Part shown: positions 40,326 to 52,115 of the stretch, in pieces
Layout of the letters: every line of letters begins with the position of its first letter
How positions within the stretch are numbered: position 1 is the first letter of the stretch
NCBI GenBank assembly: GCA_026005095.1
Contig: BPKK01000001.1
Span: forward strand, 1-64,000
DNA length: 64,000 nucleotides
Direction: 5' to 3'
DNA from: Silanimonas sp.
GTDB lineage: Bacteria; Pseudomonadota; Gammaproteobacteria; Xanthomonadales; Xanthomonadaceae
The notes under the pieces: model-generated
Seen by the model: the letters and a program-made list of their open reading frames with translations, nothing else
Told to the model about the DNA's origin: nothing
Databases searched by the model: none
Position numbers and translations under genes: made by a program

Positions 40326-41316
40326 GAGGCAGGCCTTGGCGCAGCAGCGAGTCGAGGGCGTCGGGCAGATCCGGCGGGAGCACCGCGCGCACCGGCAGCT
40401 CCCAGGCATCGGCAAGGTCGATGTCACGCAGCTTCACCGCATCCTTGGACGTGACCAGCACCGGGGCATCGTCCAGACCTCGGAAATCGGCCTCGACGTA
40501 GACATGGTGATCGGGGAAGGGGTGCGGCTCCACCGCCAGCCCGGCCTCGCGCAGGGTGGCGAAGAAGCGTGGCGGATGGCCAATGCCGGCCACGGCATGC
40601 ACGCGCTGGCCGGCAAACGCCGCCAGCGCACGCGTCTCACCGGCCCGGCGCCCAAGACCGCGCAACGCGGCAGGCGCGAGCTGCATCGGCCACTCGCCGG
40701 CGCGCGGCTCGCGCCCCTGCACCACACGGAACGCCGCCGGTCTGGCCGGCAGCGGCTCGCGCAAGGGGCCGGCTGGCAGCACGCGGCCATTGCCAAGGCC
40801 GCGAGCATCCTCGACCTCGATCTCCAGATTCCGGCCGAGCCGCAGATGCTGCAGGCCATCATCGGCGATCACGAGATCGCAGCCCAGGGCCACGAGGGCC
40901 TCGGCCCCGGCCACGCGGTCGCGGTCCACCACCACCGGGCAGCCGGCTTCGCGCCGGATCAGCAGGGGCTCGTCGCCCACCTGCCGGGCGTCGCCGTCGG
41001 GCGCGACGGCGTGCTGCCCCCGGCCTGCTCGGCCATAGCCGCGGCTCACCACGCCGGGGCGCCAGCCGCGCTCACGCAGGACCTCGATGAGGGCGATCAC
41101 CAGCGGCGTCTTGCCGGCGCCACCGACGGTGCGGTTCCCCACCACCAGCACCGGCACTGGGAGCCGGCGCTGGCGCCGCCAGCCCTGCCGGTAAGCCCAG
41201 CGCCGCAGGCGCATCACGGCGCCCCAGACATGGGCAAGGCCACGCAGCAGCAGGCCCGGCGGCACACCGCCGTACCAGCGCGCCAGCAACCAGCGTTCGA
41301 GGGCGGTGCGCGGCAT
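40312..41316 (-). CDS. lpxK: Tetraacyldisaccharide 4'-kinase
   Basis: Membrane-associated kinase that phosphorylates the 4' position of the lipid A disaccharide. ATG 41316 ([17 protein letters not shown]) gives 334 residues. A hydrophobic N-terminal anchor region is followed by the P-loop [18 protein letters not shown] and [12 protein letters not shown], then [17 protein letters not shown]. It starts 4 bp after the msbA stop and overlaps kdsB by 14 bp. Confidence 0.96.
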   Translation of the reverse strand: MPRTALERWLLARWYGGVPPGLLLRGLAHVWGAVMRLRRWAYRQGWRRQRRLPVPVLVVGNRTVGGAGKTPLVIALIEVLRERGWRPGVVSRGYGRAGRGQHAVAPDGDARQVGDEPLLIRREAGCPVVVDRDRVAGAEALVALGCDLVIADDGLQHLRLGRNLEIEVEDARGLGNGRVLPAGPLREPLPARPAAFRVVQGREPRAGEWPMQLAPAALRGLGRRAGETRALAAFAGQRVHAVAGIGHPPRFFATLREAGLAVEPHPFPDHHVYVEADFRGLDDAPVLVTSKDAVKLRDIDLADAWELPVRAVLPPDLPDALDSLLRQGLPHVDP

Positions 41317-41320
41317 GGCG

Positions 41321-43077
<1,757 letters not shown>

Positions 43078-43081
<4 letters not shown>

Positions 43082-43497
43082 CCGCCGGCCTCCGGCAGGG
43101 TGGCGATGGCGATGCGGCTGAAACCGGCCTGGCCGAGTGCGTCCATGGCCGTCACCACGGCCTGGTGTGGGGCACGGGCATCGGCGCGGATGACCACCCG
43201 GATCGCGGCACGTTCGCCCTCCACGCCCTTCAGGGCGGAGACCAGCGCCGCGCGGTCGTCCTTCGGCAGCTCGCGGTTGCCGAGGTAGAGCCGCCCCTCG
43301 GCATCAACGACCACGGTCAGCGGCTCGCCGGAGGCTTCGAGGGCCGGGCCGCTGGCGGTGGGCAGCTCCAGCCGCAGCGCGGTGCGCACGTCGAAGGTGG
43401 TGGTGACCACGAGAAAGACGATGATGCAGAAGATGACATCGATCAGCGAGACCAGGCTGATCTCCGGCTCATCGTCGCTGCCCCGGGCCAGTCTCAC
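43078..43497 (-). CDS. exbD: ExbD/TolR-family biopolymer transport protein
   Basis: 139-residue protein with one membrane helix (SLVSLIDVIFCIIVFLVVTTTF) containing the proton-binding Asp, and a periplasmic domain. The start is GTG at 43497 (VRLARGSDDEPEISLV), overlapping the exbB stop as GTGA; the longer upstream frame is exbB shadow. With ExbB it forms a proton-driven motor. No tonB lies next to it, so the partner protein here is unknown; homologues at this locus are annotated exbD or tolR. Confidence 0.9.
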
Positions 43498-44135
43498 GCT
43501 GCCGCCCCCCGAGCCCGGGCCTTGCCGGCCACCGCATGGTCCTCGATGGCATCGACGAGTGCGATCGCCTCCTTCTCCATTTCCACCACGTAGCCGGCCA
43601 CGCGGGAGCGGAACCAGCGGTAGAGCACCAGTGCCGGGATGGCCACGATCAGGCCGGCCGCGGTAGAGATCAGCGCCTGGCCGATGCCGCCGGCAAGGCG
43701 GTTGGCGTCGCCCACCCCGGCATCGAGGATGGCCATGAACATCGAGATCATGCCAAGCACGGTGCCAAGCAGGCCGAGCAGCGGCGCGACAGCGGCGATG
43801 GTGCCCAGGGTCGGCAGGAAGCGCTCGAGCTCGTGGAGCACGTGGCGGCCGGTGTCCTCGATGCGCTCCTTGATCACTTCGCGCGAGCGGTGGCGCACGT
43901 CCAGCGCCGCCGCCAGCAGGGCCCCGAGCGGCGAGTTCTTGCGCAGCACCTCGATGTGCCGAGGATCGAGCTGGCGGCCCTTCGCCCATTGCCGCACCTC
44001 CTCGCCAAGGCCCGGGGGCAGCACTTCGCGGCGGCGCAGCGTCCAGGCGCGCTCCACGGCGATGCCGATGGCACCCACCGCGAGCAGCAGGATCGGCACC
44101 ATGACCCATCCGCCGGCGATGACCAGTTCCAGCAT
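43494..44135 (-). CDS. exbB: MotA/TolQ/ExbB proton channel family protein
   Basis: 213-residue inner-membrane protein with three helices: near the N-terminus (VMVPILLLAVGAIGIAVERAW) and two later ones in TLGTIAAVAPLLGLLGTVLGM and STAAGLIVAIPALVLYRWF. The conserved APLLGLLGTVLGM and ISTAAGLIVAIPAL blocks mark the family. ATG 44135 follows comEC by 38 bp. It provides proton-motive energy with ExbD for envelope processes. Confidence 0.93.
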   Translation of the reverse strand: MLELVIAGGWVMVPILLLAVGAIGIAVERAWTLRRREVLPPGLGEEVRQWAKGRQLDPRHIEVLRKNSPLGALLAAALDVRHRSREVIKERIEDTGRHVLHELERFLPTLGTIAAVAPLLGLLGTVLGMISMFMAILDAGVGDANRLAGGIGQALISTAAGLIVAIPALVLYRWFRSRVAGYVVEMEKEAIALVDAIEDHAVAGKARARGAAA

Positions 44136-44173
44136 GTCGATTTCCTGTGTGGACCGGCCAACAGCATAGCGGC

Positions 44174-46486
44174 TCAGCCCCCCTCCCCGTTCCACCAGCG
44201 ACCCTGCAGGGCGCGCCAGGACCGGAGGCGCCACCCGCTTTCGTCCTCCACGCTGCTGCCAGCATCGAGGTAGATCGCCCCCTCGCGCCCGGGATGCCAG
44301 GCATCTGCCGGCCAGTGGCGCAGGCGGGCCGGGCCCGGGCGGCGGGTGGCCGAGGCATGGCTGGCTGCCATCACCTGCCGCCAGGCGAGCACCGCCCCGG
44401 GACCGCCCAAGACGGCACGCGCCGGCGCGCGCTGCATGCTCCGGGGGGCGTCGGCGCCTGCCTGCCACGCGTCTGCGGCGAGCCGCCGCGCCGTCCAGAC
44501 CGAAGCCTCCGAGACATGCCAGAGCTCGCGTCCCTCGGCATCGCGAATCCGCAGTACGCAGGGCGATGCCACGCCATGCGCGGCCACCGGCAAGGGCGCC
44601 AGGGCCTCGATACGCACTCCATCCAGTACGGTGCCGCGTCCGTGCTCACAGGGCATGGCTCCGGCCGATGCGTGCCACCCCGGGGCCTGCCAGCGCTCGT
44701 GCACCGGGAACGCCGCCTCGACCTGCGCCACGCCGCCGATGCGCCCGGCATTGCCGGCGGTCTCGATGCGGAGGGCGATCTTCTGCACCCCGAGGGCGCG
44801 CAGCGCCGCCACCCCCTCGCCGCCCGCCGGTCCGGCATCCACGAGCACGTCATGCCGTGCCGTGCGCAGCAGCACCGCCTCGCCGCGTGGCAGGGCCAGC
44901 ACCCAGGCCTCGACCCGGCCCTGGGGTGGGCGCGGCACCGGTGGAAACAGCAAGGGCAACAGCAACACCGCCCCCATGCCGCGCCAGCGCCAGCCGAGCG
45001 GCAGCAGCACCACCGCCACCCCCAGCAGGGCCAGCGCCACGGCCCAGCGAGAAGGCTCGGCGATCCAATGGAGGCTGCCGCCGAGGGCCGGCGGCCAGTG
45101 CCCCAGCCCCCACCAGAGGGCGTCCATGGCGGCCGCCGCCATGTCCCAAAGCAGGCCGGCCAGACCGGGAAGGATGGCGAGCGCCAGTGTGCCGAGCAGT
45201 GCGAGCGGCACCACCACCAGGCTGATCCAGGGGATGGCCACGAGATTGGCCAGCGGCCCGGCCAGCGGCACTTGCAGGAAGAAGACCGCAGCGATCGGCA
45301 GCAGGCCGAGGCTGGCCACCCACTGCGCGCGCAGGAAGGTCCGGAGATCGACGACGGAGACGATGCCCGGCAGCGACCAGGCCAGCCAGGCCACGCCGCC
45401 GCAGGAGAGCCAGAAGCCCGGCAGCAGCAGGGCGAAGGGGTCGAAGGCGGCGATCGAGGCCACGGCGAGTGCCAGCGCCTGCATCGGCCCCACATGGCTG
45501 CGCAGGCTGGAAACCAGGGCCATCACGCCCACCATTGCCACCGTGCGCAGCGTAGGCAGGCTGAAGCCGGCCAGGGCTGCATAGCCCAGCCCGGCGAGCA
45601 GGCAGGCCAATGCTGCTGCCTGAGCTCGCCGACAGCGCCGTGCAAGCCCGGGCGCGATCCACCACAGGCCACGCACCGCCCAGGCGCCGAGCCCGGCGAC
45701 GAGGCCGACATGGAAGCCGGAGATGGCGATCAGATGGGTGAGGCCGAACTGCCGCAGGCGCTCCCAGTCGGCGGATGAGAGCCCGCGGGTGTCGCCCACC
45801 GCGAGGGCGGCGACGAAGCGCCCCCGGGACTCGCCCAGCGTGGCGGCAATGGCTCTTGCGATCCGGTCGCGCAGGGCATCCACGCCCGAGGCCGGCCCGA
45901 GCCGCAGCGGCATCTGGGCGCTGCTGACGCTGGCCGAGACCACCGCCCGCAGGGCGAGGGCCTGGCGTGCGGCATCGAAGCCCCCCGGATTGCGCGCACC
46001 TTCGGGAACCTCCGCCACGAGCGAGAGCCGCCAGCGCTCGCCGGGGCGCACGCCCTGTCCGCGCCCATGCCAGCGCAGGACCACCCGCCGGCCGTCGAGA
46101 GCCTCGGCCGCGCCGGGCGGCCCGGCCAGCACGCGCTCGATCCGGGCAAGCCCGCGCAGGCCTTGCTCGCCCGCCTCGGGCAGCCCCTCGAAACGCAGCT
46201 CGACCAGCAGGCCCTCGCCCGCCAGCGTGGCAGGCAGGCGCTGCGCGAGGGCGCGATGACCGTGCAGCGCGGTGATCGCCGCGCCCGAGGCCAGGGCGAG
46301 CAGCGCGACGGCGAGGGCAGCACGCGGCCGGAGGAAGACAGCGCAGCCTACGGCAAGGCCGAGGACGGCGATCGCCACGGCCAGCGGCAAGAGGGTACCG
46401 GCCTGCAGCTGCCAGAGCACACCACCGCAGAAGGCGGCAACGGGCAGCGGGCCGAGGCGGAGGGGGCGTCCTTGCCCGTCGTCCAT
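44174..46486 (-). CDS. comEC: ComEC/Rec2-family DNA uptake channel with degenerate C-terminal domain
   Basis: Inner-membrane channel for single-stranded DNA uptake during natural transformation. ATG 46486 (MDDGQGRPLRLGPLP) gives 770 residues. There is an N-terminal helical pair and DUF4131-like periplasmic region (residues ~1-210), the Competence domain with about ten helices (~220-515; GLTHLIAISGFHVGLVAG), and a C-terminal metallo-beta-lactamase-like domain (~530-770) beginning VLVDAGP. The metal-binding motif SHxHxDH expected 30-40 residues after that Asp is instead ETAGNAGRIGG, lacking every His/Asp. The channel part looks normal; nuclease activity looks lost. Confidence 0.93.
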   Translation of the reverse strand: MDDGQGRPLRLGPLPVAAFCGGVLWQLQAGTLLPLAVAIAVLGLAVGCAVFLRPRAALAVALLALASGAAITALHGHRALAQRLPATLAGEGLLVELRFEGLPEAGEQGLRGLARIERVLAGPPGAAEALDGRRVVLRWHGRGQGVRPGERWRLSLVAEVPEGARNPGGFDAARQALALRAVVSASVSSAQMPLRLGPASGVDALRDRIARAIAATLGESRGRFVAALAVGDTRGLSSADWERLRQFGLTHLIAISGFHVGLVAGLGAWAVRGLWWIAPGLARRCRRAQAAALACLLAGLGYAALAGFSLPTLRTVAMVGVMALVSSLRSHVGPMQALALAVASIAAFDPFALLLPGFWLSCGGVAWLAWSLPGIVSVVDLRTFLRAQWVASLGLLPIAAVFFLQVPLAGPLANLVAIPWISLVVVPLALLGTLALAILPGLAGLLWDMAAAAMDALWWGLGHWPPALGGSLHWIAEPSRWAVALALLGVAVVLLPLGWRWRGMGAVLLLPLLFPPVPRPPQGRVEAWVLALPRGEAVLLRTARHDVLVDAGPAGGEGVAALRALGVQKIALRIETAGNAGRIGGVAQVEAAFPVHERWQAPGWHASAGAMPCEHGRGTVLDGVRIEALAPLPVAAHGVASPCVLRIRDAEGRELWHVSEASVWTARRLAADAWQAGADAPRSMQRAPARAVLGGPGAVLAWRQVMAASHASATRRPGPARLRHWPADAWHPGREGAIYLDAGSSVEDESGWRLRSWRALQGRWWNGEGG

Positions 46487-46490
46487 GGGC

Positions 46491-47177
46491 CTAGTCCGGC
46501 ACCCAGGGCTGCAAGCGGCCGCCACGCAGTTCCAGCACCCGGTCGAGCCGGCGGGCGAGGCGCCGGTCATGGGTCACCAGCACCAGCGCCGTGCCGCGGG
46601 CGCGGTTGAGCGAGAGCAGCAGATCGAACACCGCCGAGGCCGAATGCTCGTCGAGGTTGCCCGTGGGCTCGTCGCCCAGCACGCAGGCCGGCTGCGTCAC
46701 GAGGGCGCGGGCCACGGCGCAGCGCTGGCGCTCGCCGCCGGAGAGTTCGCTCGGCTTGTGGCCGAGGCGATGGCCAAGGCCCACCGCCTCCAGCAGTGCC
46801 CGCGCCGGAAGCTCGGCGCTGGCCACGGCCTCACCGCGCACTAAGAGCGGCAGCATCACGTTTTCCAGAGCCGTGAATTCCGGCAGTAGGTGGTGGAACT
46901 GGTAGATGAAACCGAGTGCGCGATTGCGCAGGCGACCACGCGCCGCATCGCCGAGGCGGCTCATCGCCTCGCCTTCCACCCACACTTCACCAGCCGTGGG
47001 CGTATCGAGCCCGCCGAGCAGATGCAGCAGGGTGCTCTTGCCGGCCCCCGAGACCCCGATGATGGCCACCGTCTCGCCGCGCGCCACGGCAAGGTCGAGG
47101 CCGTCGAACACCGGGGTCTCCAGTGATCCTTCGCGGTAGGTCTTGGCGAGGCCGCGGGCCTCCAGCACGATGCTCAT
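46491..47177 (-). CDS. lolD: Lipoprotein-releasing system ATP-binding protein
   Basis: ATPase of the LolCDE complex, which releases outer-membrane lipoproteins from the inner membrane to LolA. ATG 47177 ([17 protein letters not shown]) gives 228 residues. Walker [10 protein letters not shown], signature [15 protein letters not shown], Walker [11 protein letters not shown] and H-loop THDRRLA are complete. It lies 4 bp after the permease gene and 4 bp before comEC. Confidence 0.96.
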   Translation of the reverse strand: MSIVLEARGLAKTYREGSLETPVFDGLDLAVARGETVAIIGVSGAGKSTLLHLLGGLDTPTAGEVWVEGEAMSRLGDAARGRLRNRALGFIYQFHHLLPEFTALENVMLPLLVRGEAVASAELPARALLEAVGLGHRLGHKPSELSGGERQRCAVARALVTQPACVLGDEPTGNLDEHSASAVFDLLLSLNRARGTALVLVTHDRRLARRLDRVLELRGGRLQPWVPD

Positions 47178-47181
47178 GGGC

Positions 47182-48426
47182 TCACTCGTAACGCAGGGCC
47201 GTGGCCGGGTCGGTGCGCGAGGCACGCCAGGCCGGGTATAGGGTGGCGAGGAAGGACAGCGAGAGCGCCACTGCCGCCACGCTGGCCACGTCGGCGGGAT
47301 AGACGGCGGTCGGCACACCGGTGATGTAGTAGACATCGGCCGGCATCAGCTCGTGGCCCACCAGCCCCTCGATGAAGCGGACGATGGCGCCGAGCTTGAG
47401 GCTGAGAAGTACGCCGCCCACCACTCCAACCAGAGTGCCGACCACGCCGATCACGCTGCCCTGCACGATGAAGACCGCCATCACCTGCCGGGGCGTGAGG
47501 CCGAGGGTGCGCAGGATGGCGATATCGGCCTGCTTGTCCTGCACCAGCATCACCAGCGAGGAGACGAGGTTGAAGGCCGCGATGGCGATCACCAGCGAGA
47601 GCAGGATGAACATCACCGTGCGCTCCATGCTGAGTGCCGAGAAGAAATTGCGGTTGTCGCGCATCCAGTCGCTCACCCGGGTCTCGGGCCCGAGGCGCAC
47701 CGCGAGGTGCCGGGCCACTTCGCCGGCCTGCCAGAGGTCGGCCACCTTCACCCGCACCCCGGTCACGGCCCCGCCGAGGCGCAGCAGGCGTTGGGCATCG
47801 CCCAGCGCGATGAAGGCGAAGCTACTGTCGGCGGTGTGCTCGCCCATCGAGAAGATACCGACCACCGTGAAGCGCCGCGAGCGTGGCATCGCGCCCATCG
47901 GTGTGCTGGTGAACTCGTTGAGCGTGACGTTCACCCGATCGCCGACGCGGACGCCCAGCATCAGGGCCAGCTGGTCACCGAGCACGATGCCGAACTCGCC
48001 CTCGCGCAGGTCCTCCAGCCGTCCCTCGCGCATCCGCGCCGCCAGCTCGGAGACCCCGCGCTCCTCATCCGGCACGATGCCCATCACCAGGGCGGCGCTG
48101 GTGCGCGCACCGCTCAGGAGACCCTCGCGCCGCACGTAGGGCGCCGCGCCCACCACCCGGGCATCGGCCCGCGCCACCGCCAGCACCGAATCCCAGTCCT
48201 CGAGGCCGCGCCCGCCCCCCTCCACGGTGACATGCGCCACCGAGCCGAGCAGGCGGTCGCGAATCTCGCGCTGGAAGCCGCTCATCACCGCGATGGTGGT
48301 GATGAGCGCGATCACCCCGATGATGATGCCAAGGATGGAGGCCGCACTGATGAAGCTGATGAAGCGGTTGCGGCGCTTGGCGCGCAGGTAGCGCAGGCCG
48401 ATCGCCAGCGGGAGCGGTTGGAACAT
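47182..48426 (-). CDS. lolC: Lipoprotein-releasing ABC transporter permease (LolC/E family)
   Basis: Inner-membrane permease of the lipoprotein exporter. ATG 48426 ([14 protein letters not shown]) gives 414 residues. The pattern is typical: N-terminal [19 protein letters not shown], a first helix ([20 protein letters not shown]), a large periplasmic domain (~60-270) and three C-terminal helices ([20 protein letters not shown] onward). Only one permease gene stands in this locus beside lolD, so it may serve as both LolC and LolE (a LolF-like homodimer), or a second gene may be elsewhere. The long upstream open frame is a shadow. Confidence 0.92.
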   Translation of the reverse strand: MFQPLPLAIGLRYLRAKRRNRFISFISAASILGIIIGVIALITTIAVMSGFQREIRDRLLGSVAHVTVEGGGRGLEDWDSVLAVARADARVVGAAPYVRREGLLSGARTSAALVMGIVPDEERGVSELAARMREGRLEDLREGEFGIVLGDQLALMLGVRVGDRVNVTLNEFTSTPMGAMPRSRRFTVVGIFSMGEHTADSSFAFIALGDAQRLLRLGGAVTGVRVKVADLWQAGEVARHLAVRLGPETRVSDWMRDNRNFFSALSMERTVMFILLSLVIAIAAFNLVSSLVMLVQDKQADIAILRTLGLTPRQVMAVFIVQGSVIGVVGTLVGVVGGVLLSLKLGAIVRFIEGLVGHELMPADVYYITGVPTAVYPADVASVAAVALSLSFLATLYPAWRASRTDPATALRYE

Positions 48427-48428
48427 GC

Positions 48429-48854
48429 CTAGCCCATCCAGTCGGGAAGAAGCCCCGGTCGCGCCGGGGGCCGTCGCGCCGCCAGCCTCAAGGCTCGCCG
48501 CGCCGCGGGCGACAGGGTATCCGGCCAGAACACCCGCGTGGAGCGTCCGGCGCCGGGGTGCAGCACCAACAGCGGCCACGGTTCATGCAACACCGGGGGG
48601 CTTGCGGCATCGATCGTCAGCCATTCGCCGGGCTGGGCGAGGTGTCGCCTCGTCTCCCGCAGCCCCCAGGCGAGGGCCACTGCAACCACTCCGAGCTGCA
48701 GGGCACGGGGAAGGAACGCTCCAAGGGCGCTGGCGCAGAAGGCGAAGGCCGCCAGCGGAGGAAGCACGAGGCGCAGGCCGGCCTCCCAGCACGAAGGCCG
48801 CCACTCAAGGCGGAAGCTGCAGCAGTCGGTCGACGAAATCGGCAAGGTCGGCAT
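48429..48854 (-). CDS. YgfX-like membrane protein
   Basis: Small membrane protein in the position of E. coli ygfX (cptA), next to sdhE. Two hydrophobic segments occur (AGLRLVLPPLAAFAFCASAL and ALQLGVVAVALAWGL), followed by a beta-rich soluble tail (GEWLTIDAASPPVLHEPWPL). No start is obvious: the ATG at 48854 gives 141 residues, close to the family's usual ~135, but overlaps sdhE by 50 bp; a downstream non-ATG start is also possible. Identification rests mainly on position and topology, as sequence similarity in this family is low. The stop lies 2 bp before the lolC start. Confidence 0.65.
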   Translation of the reverse strand: MPTLPISSTDCCSFRLEWRPSCWEAGLRLVLPPLAAFAFCASALGAFLPRALQLGVVAVALAWGLRETRRHLAQPGEWLTIDAASPPVLHEPWPLLVLHPGAGRSTRVFWPDTLSPAARRALRLAARRPPARPGLLPDWMG

Positions 48855-49062
48855 CCCCGGGGCGCTCGCGGCCCATGCACCAGCGCCAGAGGATGTCGTC
48901 TTCGGTGTCCAGCAGCCTGAGGAAAAGCCCCCGGTCGGCCTCGGAAGCCGTCGCGAAGGCACGGTCGAGGTAACGCTCCATGAGCTGGTCGAGCTCGCGC
49001 ATGCCGCGGCGGCAACGCCACCTCAGCCGCCTGAACTCGACCGGATCGATCTCGGCCACCAT
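48805..49062 (-). CDS. sdhE: FAD assembly factor SdhE
   Basis: 85-residue cytosolic protein that promotes covalent flavin attachment to SdhA. ATG 49062 (MVAEIDPVEFRRLRWRCRRGMRELD) is chosen because the family begins here; upstream sequence in frame is shadow. The signature RRGMRELD occurs near the N-terminus and FLRLLDTEDDILWRW in the middle. It stands 23 bp after a MAPEG gene that itself follows sdhB, consistent with a flavinylation role for the neighbouring succinate dehydrogenase. Confidence 0.95.
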   Translation of the reverse strand: MVAEIDPVEFRRLRWRCRRGMRELDQLMERYLDRAFATASEADRGLFLRLLDTEDDILWRWCMGRERPGDADLADFVDRLLQLPP

Positions 49063-49085
49063 GCACGCCCTGCCCCGGCGAACCG

Positions 49086-49511
49086 TCAGAGCACCCCGGC
49101 CCAGTGCAGGCCGAGCTGGATCCAGAGGAAGAGCAGGGCCGTGCAGGCGGCGAGGAAGGCCTGGAAGCGGCGCATCACCTTGTTCCGGCCGCAGGCCTCG
49201 ATGGCCATCAACACCCGGGCGCCGACGAAGGCCCAGGCCATCGAGAGCGGGCCTGCGCCCTCGATGCCGGTCTGCATGGCGGCAAGGCAGCCGGTGAAGA
49301 ACAGCAGCGGCGTCTCGAACAGGTTGCGGAAATGGTCGGCCGCCCGGGTGTCCTCGAGGGTTTCGGCCATCTGCCGCGCCGAGGCCACCGACTGCGGAGG
49401 GATCCGGCGGCGCTTCATCTCGCCGATGCGGGTCTGGAAGAGGCGAATGGCGACGGCGAACACCAAGCCCGCCATCGCCAGCATCGGCCATACCCAGGGC
49501 GAGGCCGCCAT
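49086..49511 (-). CDS. MAPEG-family membrane protein
   Basis: 141-residue membrane protein with four hydrophobic helices, fitting the MAPEG superfamily (membrane-associated eicosanoid/glutathione metabolism). The family stretch HFRNLFETPLLFF and AFVGARVLMAIEACGRNK are visible, the latter at the glutathione-site position of family members. Bacterial members are mostly uncharacterised. ATG 49511 shares one base with the sdhB stop (TGATG), so it is translated directly after sdhB. Confidence 0.88.
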   Translation of the reverse strand: MAASPWVWPMLAMAGLVFAVAIRLFQTRIGEMKRRRIPPQSVASARQMAETLEDTRAADHFRNLFETPLLFFTGCLAAMQTGIEGAGPLSMAWAFVGARVLMAIEACGRNKVMRRFQAFLAACTALLFLWIQLGLHWAGVL

Positions 49512-50299
49512 CAGGCGCCCCGCCGCGCCAACATCAGCTTCTTGATCTCGGCGATGGCCCGGGCCGGGTTCAGGCCCTTCGGGCAGGTCCGCGCACAGTT
49601 CATGATGGTATGGCAGCGGTAGAGCTTGAACGGGTCCTCGAGGTCGTCGAGCCGGGCCCCGGTGTCCTCATCGCGCGAATCGACGATCCAGCGGTAGGCC
49701 TGCAGCAGGATCGCAGGCCCCAGGTAGCGCTCGCCGTTCCACCAGTAAGAGGGGCAGCTGGTGCTGCAGCAGGCGCAGAGGATGCACTCGTAGAGACCGT
49801 CGAGCTTCTTGCGGTCCTCCGGGCTCTGCAGGCGCTCGCGGCTGGCCGGTGGCGCGCTCTGGGTGCGCAGCCAGGGACGGATCGATGCGTACTGGGCATA
49901 GAAATGGGTCAGGTCCGGCACCAGATCCTTGATCACCGGCATGTGCGGCAGCGGGTAGATCGGCACTTCCTTCTTCGTGCACTCGTCGATGGCCTTGGTG
50001 CAGGCCAGCGTGTTGGTGCCGTCGATGTTCATCGCGCAGGAGCCGCAGATGCCCTCGCGGCAGGAGCGGCGGAAGGTCAGCGTGGGGTCGATCTCGTTCT
50101 TGATCTTGATCAGCGCGTCCAAGACCATCGGCCCACAGCTGTCGAGATCGACTTCGTAGGTATCCACGCTGGGGTTCTTGCCGTCGTCTGGGTTCCAGCG
50201 GTAGACCTTGAAGACGCGGATGTTCTTCGCCCCGGCCGGCGCCGGAAAGTGCCTGCCCTTGCCGACCTTCGAATTCTGCGGGAGGGTGAACTCAGCCAT
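49511..50299 (-). CDS. sdhB: Succinate dehydrogenase iron-sulfur subunit
   Basis: Electron-transfer subunit of complex II carrying [2Fe-2S], [4Fe-4S] and [3Fe-4S] clusters. It has 262 residues. Ligands: [14 protein letters not shown] with a later Cys (LACTK) for the first; [12 protein letters not shown] for the second; and [17 protein letters not shown] for the third. ATG 50299 lies 15 bp after sdhA. Its N-terminal ~25 residues are longer than in E. coli, common among relatives. Confidence 0.98.
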   Translation of the reverse strand: MAEFTLPQNSKVGKGRHFPAPAGAKNIRVFKVYRWNPDDGKNPSVDTYEVDLDSCGPMVLDALIKIKNEIDPTLTFRRSCREGICGSCAMNIDGTNTLACTKAIDECTKKEVPIYPLPHMPVIKDLVPDLTHFYAQYASIRPWLRTQSAPPASRERLQSPEDRKKLDGLYECILCACCSTSCPSYWWNGERYLGPAILLQAYRWIVDSRDEDTGARLDDLEDPFKLYRCHTIMNCARTCPKGLNPARAIAEIKKLMLARRGA

Positions 50300-50314
50300 C
50301 GTGTGACCTCGGGA

Positions 50315-52108
50315 TCAGTACTTGCGCGCCTTGGGCGGAATGGGCTGAACGGCGTCGGTCTGGGTGTAGAGGTGCACCGGGCGGTAATCGATGCGGGTCT
50401 CGCCCTTCTCGTCGATCCAGCAGAGGGTGTGCTTCAGCCACTCGGCGTCGTTGCGCTCCGGATAATCCTCGCGGGCATGGGCGCCGCGCGACTCCTTGCG
50501 GTTCTCGGCCGACACCATGGTGACCACCGCCTGGGCGAGCAGGTTCTGCAGCTCCAAGGTCTCGATCAGGTCGGAGTTCCACACCAGCGAGCGGTCGCTC
50601 ACCCGCACATCGGCGAAGGAAGCGTGGGCCTCGCGGATCTTCTTCACCCCGGCCTGCAGCGACTCGCCCGTACGGAACACGGCGGCGTCGTTCTGCATGA
50701 TGCGCTGCATGTTGAGACGGATCTCGGCCGTCGGCGTGCTGCCCTTGGCATGGCGCAATTTGTCGAGGTTGGCGAGCGACTTGTCGAGCGCGTCGGAGGC
50801 GAGGCGCTTGTGCGGTTGGCCCGGCTTGATCGTCTCGGCGCAGCGGTTTGCCACCGCACGACCGAACACCACGAGGTCGAGCAGCGAGTTCGAGCCGAGG
50901 CGATTGGCGCCATGCACCGAGACGCAGGCAGCCTCGCCGATGGCATACAAGCCCGGCACCACGGCATCCGGATCGCCATCCTTCAGGGTCACCACTTCGC
51001 CGTGGTAGTTGGTCTGCAGGCCGCCCATGTTGTAGTGCACGGTGGGCAGTACCGGGATCGGCTGCTTGGTCACGTCAACACCGGCGAAGATCTTCGCCGT
51101 CTCGGCAATGCCCGGCAGGCGCTCGTGGATGACTTGGGGGTCGAGATGGGTCAGGTCGAGGTGGATGTGGTCCTTGTTCGGGCCCACGCCGCGGCCCTCG
51201 CGGATCTCGATGGTCATCGAGCGGCTGACCATGTCGCGCGGGGCGAGGTCCTTCACGCTCGGGGCATAGCGCTCCATGAAGCGCTCGCCCTGCGCGTTGC
51301 GCAGGATGCCGCCTTCGCCGCGCACGCCCTCGGTGATCAGGCAGCCGGCGCCGTAGATGCCGGTCGGGTGGAACTGCACGAACTCCATGTCCTGCAGCGG
51401 CAGGCCGGCACGCAGCGCCATGCCGCCGCCGTCGCCGGTACAGGTGTGCGCCGAGGTGGCGCTGAAGTAGGCGCGGCCGTAACCGCCGGTGGCCAGCACC
51501 ACGCCATGGGCGCGGAACACGTGGATCGTGCCTTCCGCCATGTCGAGCGCGATCACGCCGCGGCACACCCCCTCCTCGTCCATGATCAGGTCGAGGGCGA
51601 AGTACTCGATGAAGAAGCGGGCGTCGTGCGCCAGCGACTGCTGGTAGAGCGTGTGCAGGATGGCATGGCCGGTGCGGTCGGCGGCGGCGCAGGTACGCTG
51701 CGCCGGCGGCCCCTCGCCATAGCGGGTGGTCATGCCACCGAAGGGACGCTGGTAGATCTTGCCGTCCTCGGTGCGCGAGAACGGCACGCCGTAGTGCTCG
51801 AGCTCGATGATGGCCGGGATGGCCTCGCGGCACATGTACTCGATGGCGTCCTGGTCGCCCAGCCAGTCCGAGCCCTTCACGGTGTCGAAGAAGTGGTAGC
51901 GCCAGTCGTCCTCGCCCATGTTGGCGAGCGCGGCCGAGATGCCGCCCTGCGCCGCCACGGTATGCGAGCGGGTCGGGAAGACCTTGGTGATACAGGCGGT
52001 CTGCAGTCCTTTGGCGGCAAGGCCGAAGGTGGCGCGCAGGCCGGCGCCGCCGGCTCCCACCACGACCACGTCGTAGTGGTGTTCGGTGATCTTGTAGGCA
52101 GTAGTCAT
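50315..52108 (-). CDS. sdhA: Succinate dehydrogenase flavoprotein subunit
   Basis: Catalytic subunit of complex II, oxidising succinate to fumarate with covalently bound FAD. ATG 52108 ([23 protein letters not shown]) gives 597 residues. The Rossmann GAGGAG, the FAD-linking histidine in [15 protein letters not shown], the active-site region HMHT-type loop ([17 protein letters not shown]) and C-terminal PIPPKARKY are all normal. It is 7 bp after sdhD. Confidence 0.98.
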   Translation of the reverse strand: MTTAYKITEHHYDVVVVGAGGAGLRATFGLAAKGLQTACITKVFPTRSHTVAAQGGISAALANMGEDDWRYHFFDTVKGSDWLGDQDAIEYMCREAIPAIIELEHYGVPFSRTEDGKIYQRPFGGMTTRYGEGPPAQRTCAAADRTGHAILHTLYQQSLAHDARFFIEYFALDLIMDEEGVCRGVIALDMAEGTIHVFRAHGVVLATGGYGRAYFSATSAHTCTGDGGGMALRAGLPLQDMEFVQFHPTGIYGAGCLITEGVRGEGGILRNAQGERFMERYAPSVKDLAPRDMVSRSMTIEIREGRGVGPNKDHIHLDLTHLDPQVIHERLPGIAETAKIFAGVDVTKQPIPVLPTVHYNMGGLQTNYHGEVVTLKDGDPDAVVPGLYAIGEAACVSVHGANRLGSNSLLDLVVFGRAVANRCAETIKPGQPHKRLASDALDKSLANLDKLRHAKGSTPTAEIRLNMQRIMQNDAAVFRTGESLQAGVKKIREAHASFADVRVSDRSLVWNSDLIETLELQNLLAQAVVTMVSAENRKESRGAHAREDYPERNDAEWLKHTLCWIDEKGETRIDYRPVHLYTQTDAVQPIPPKARKY

Positions 52109-52115
52109 GGCGGTG

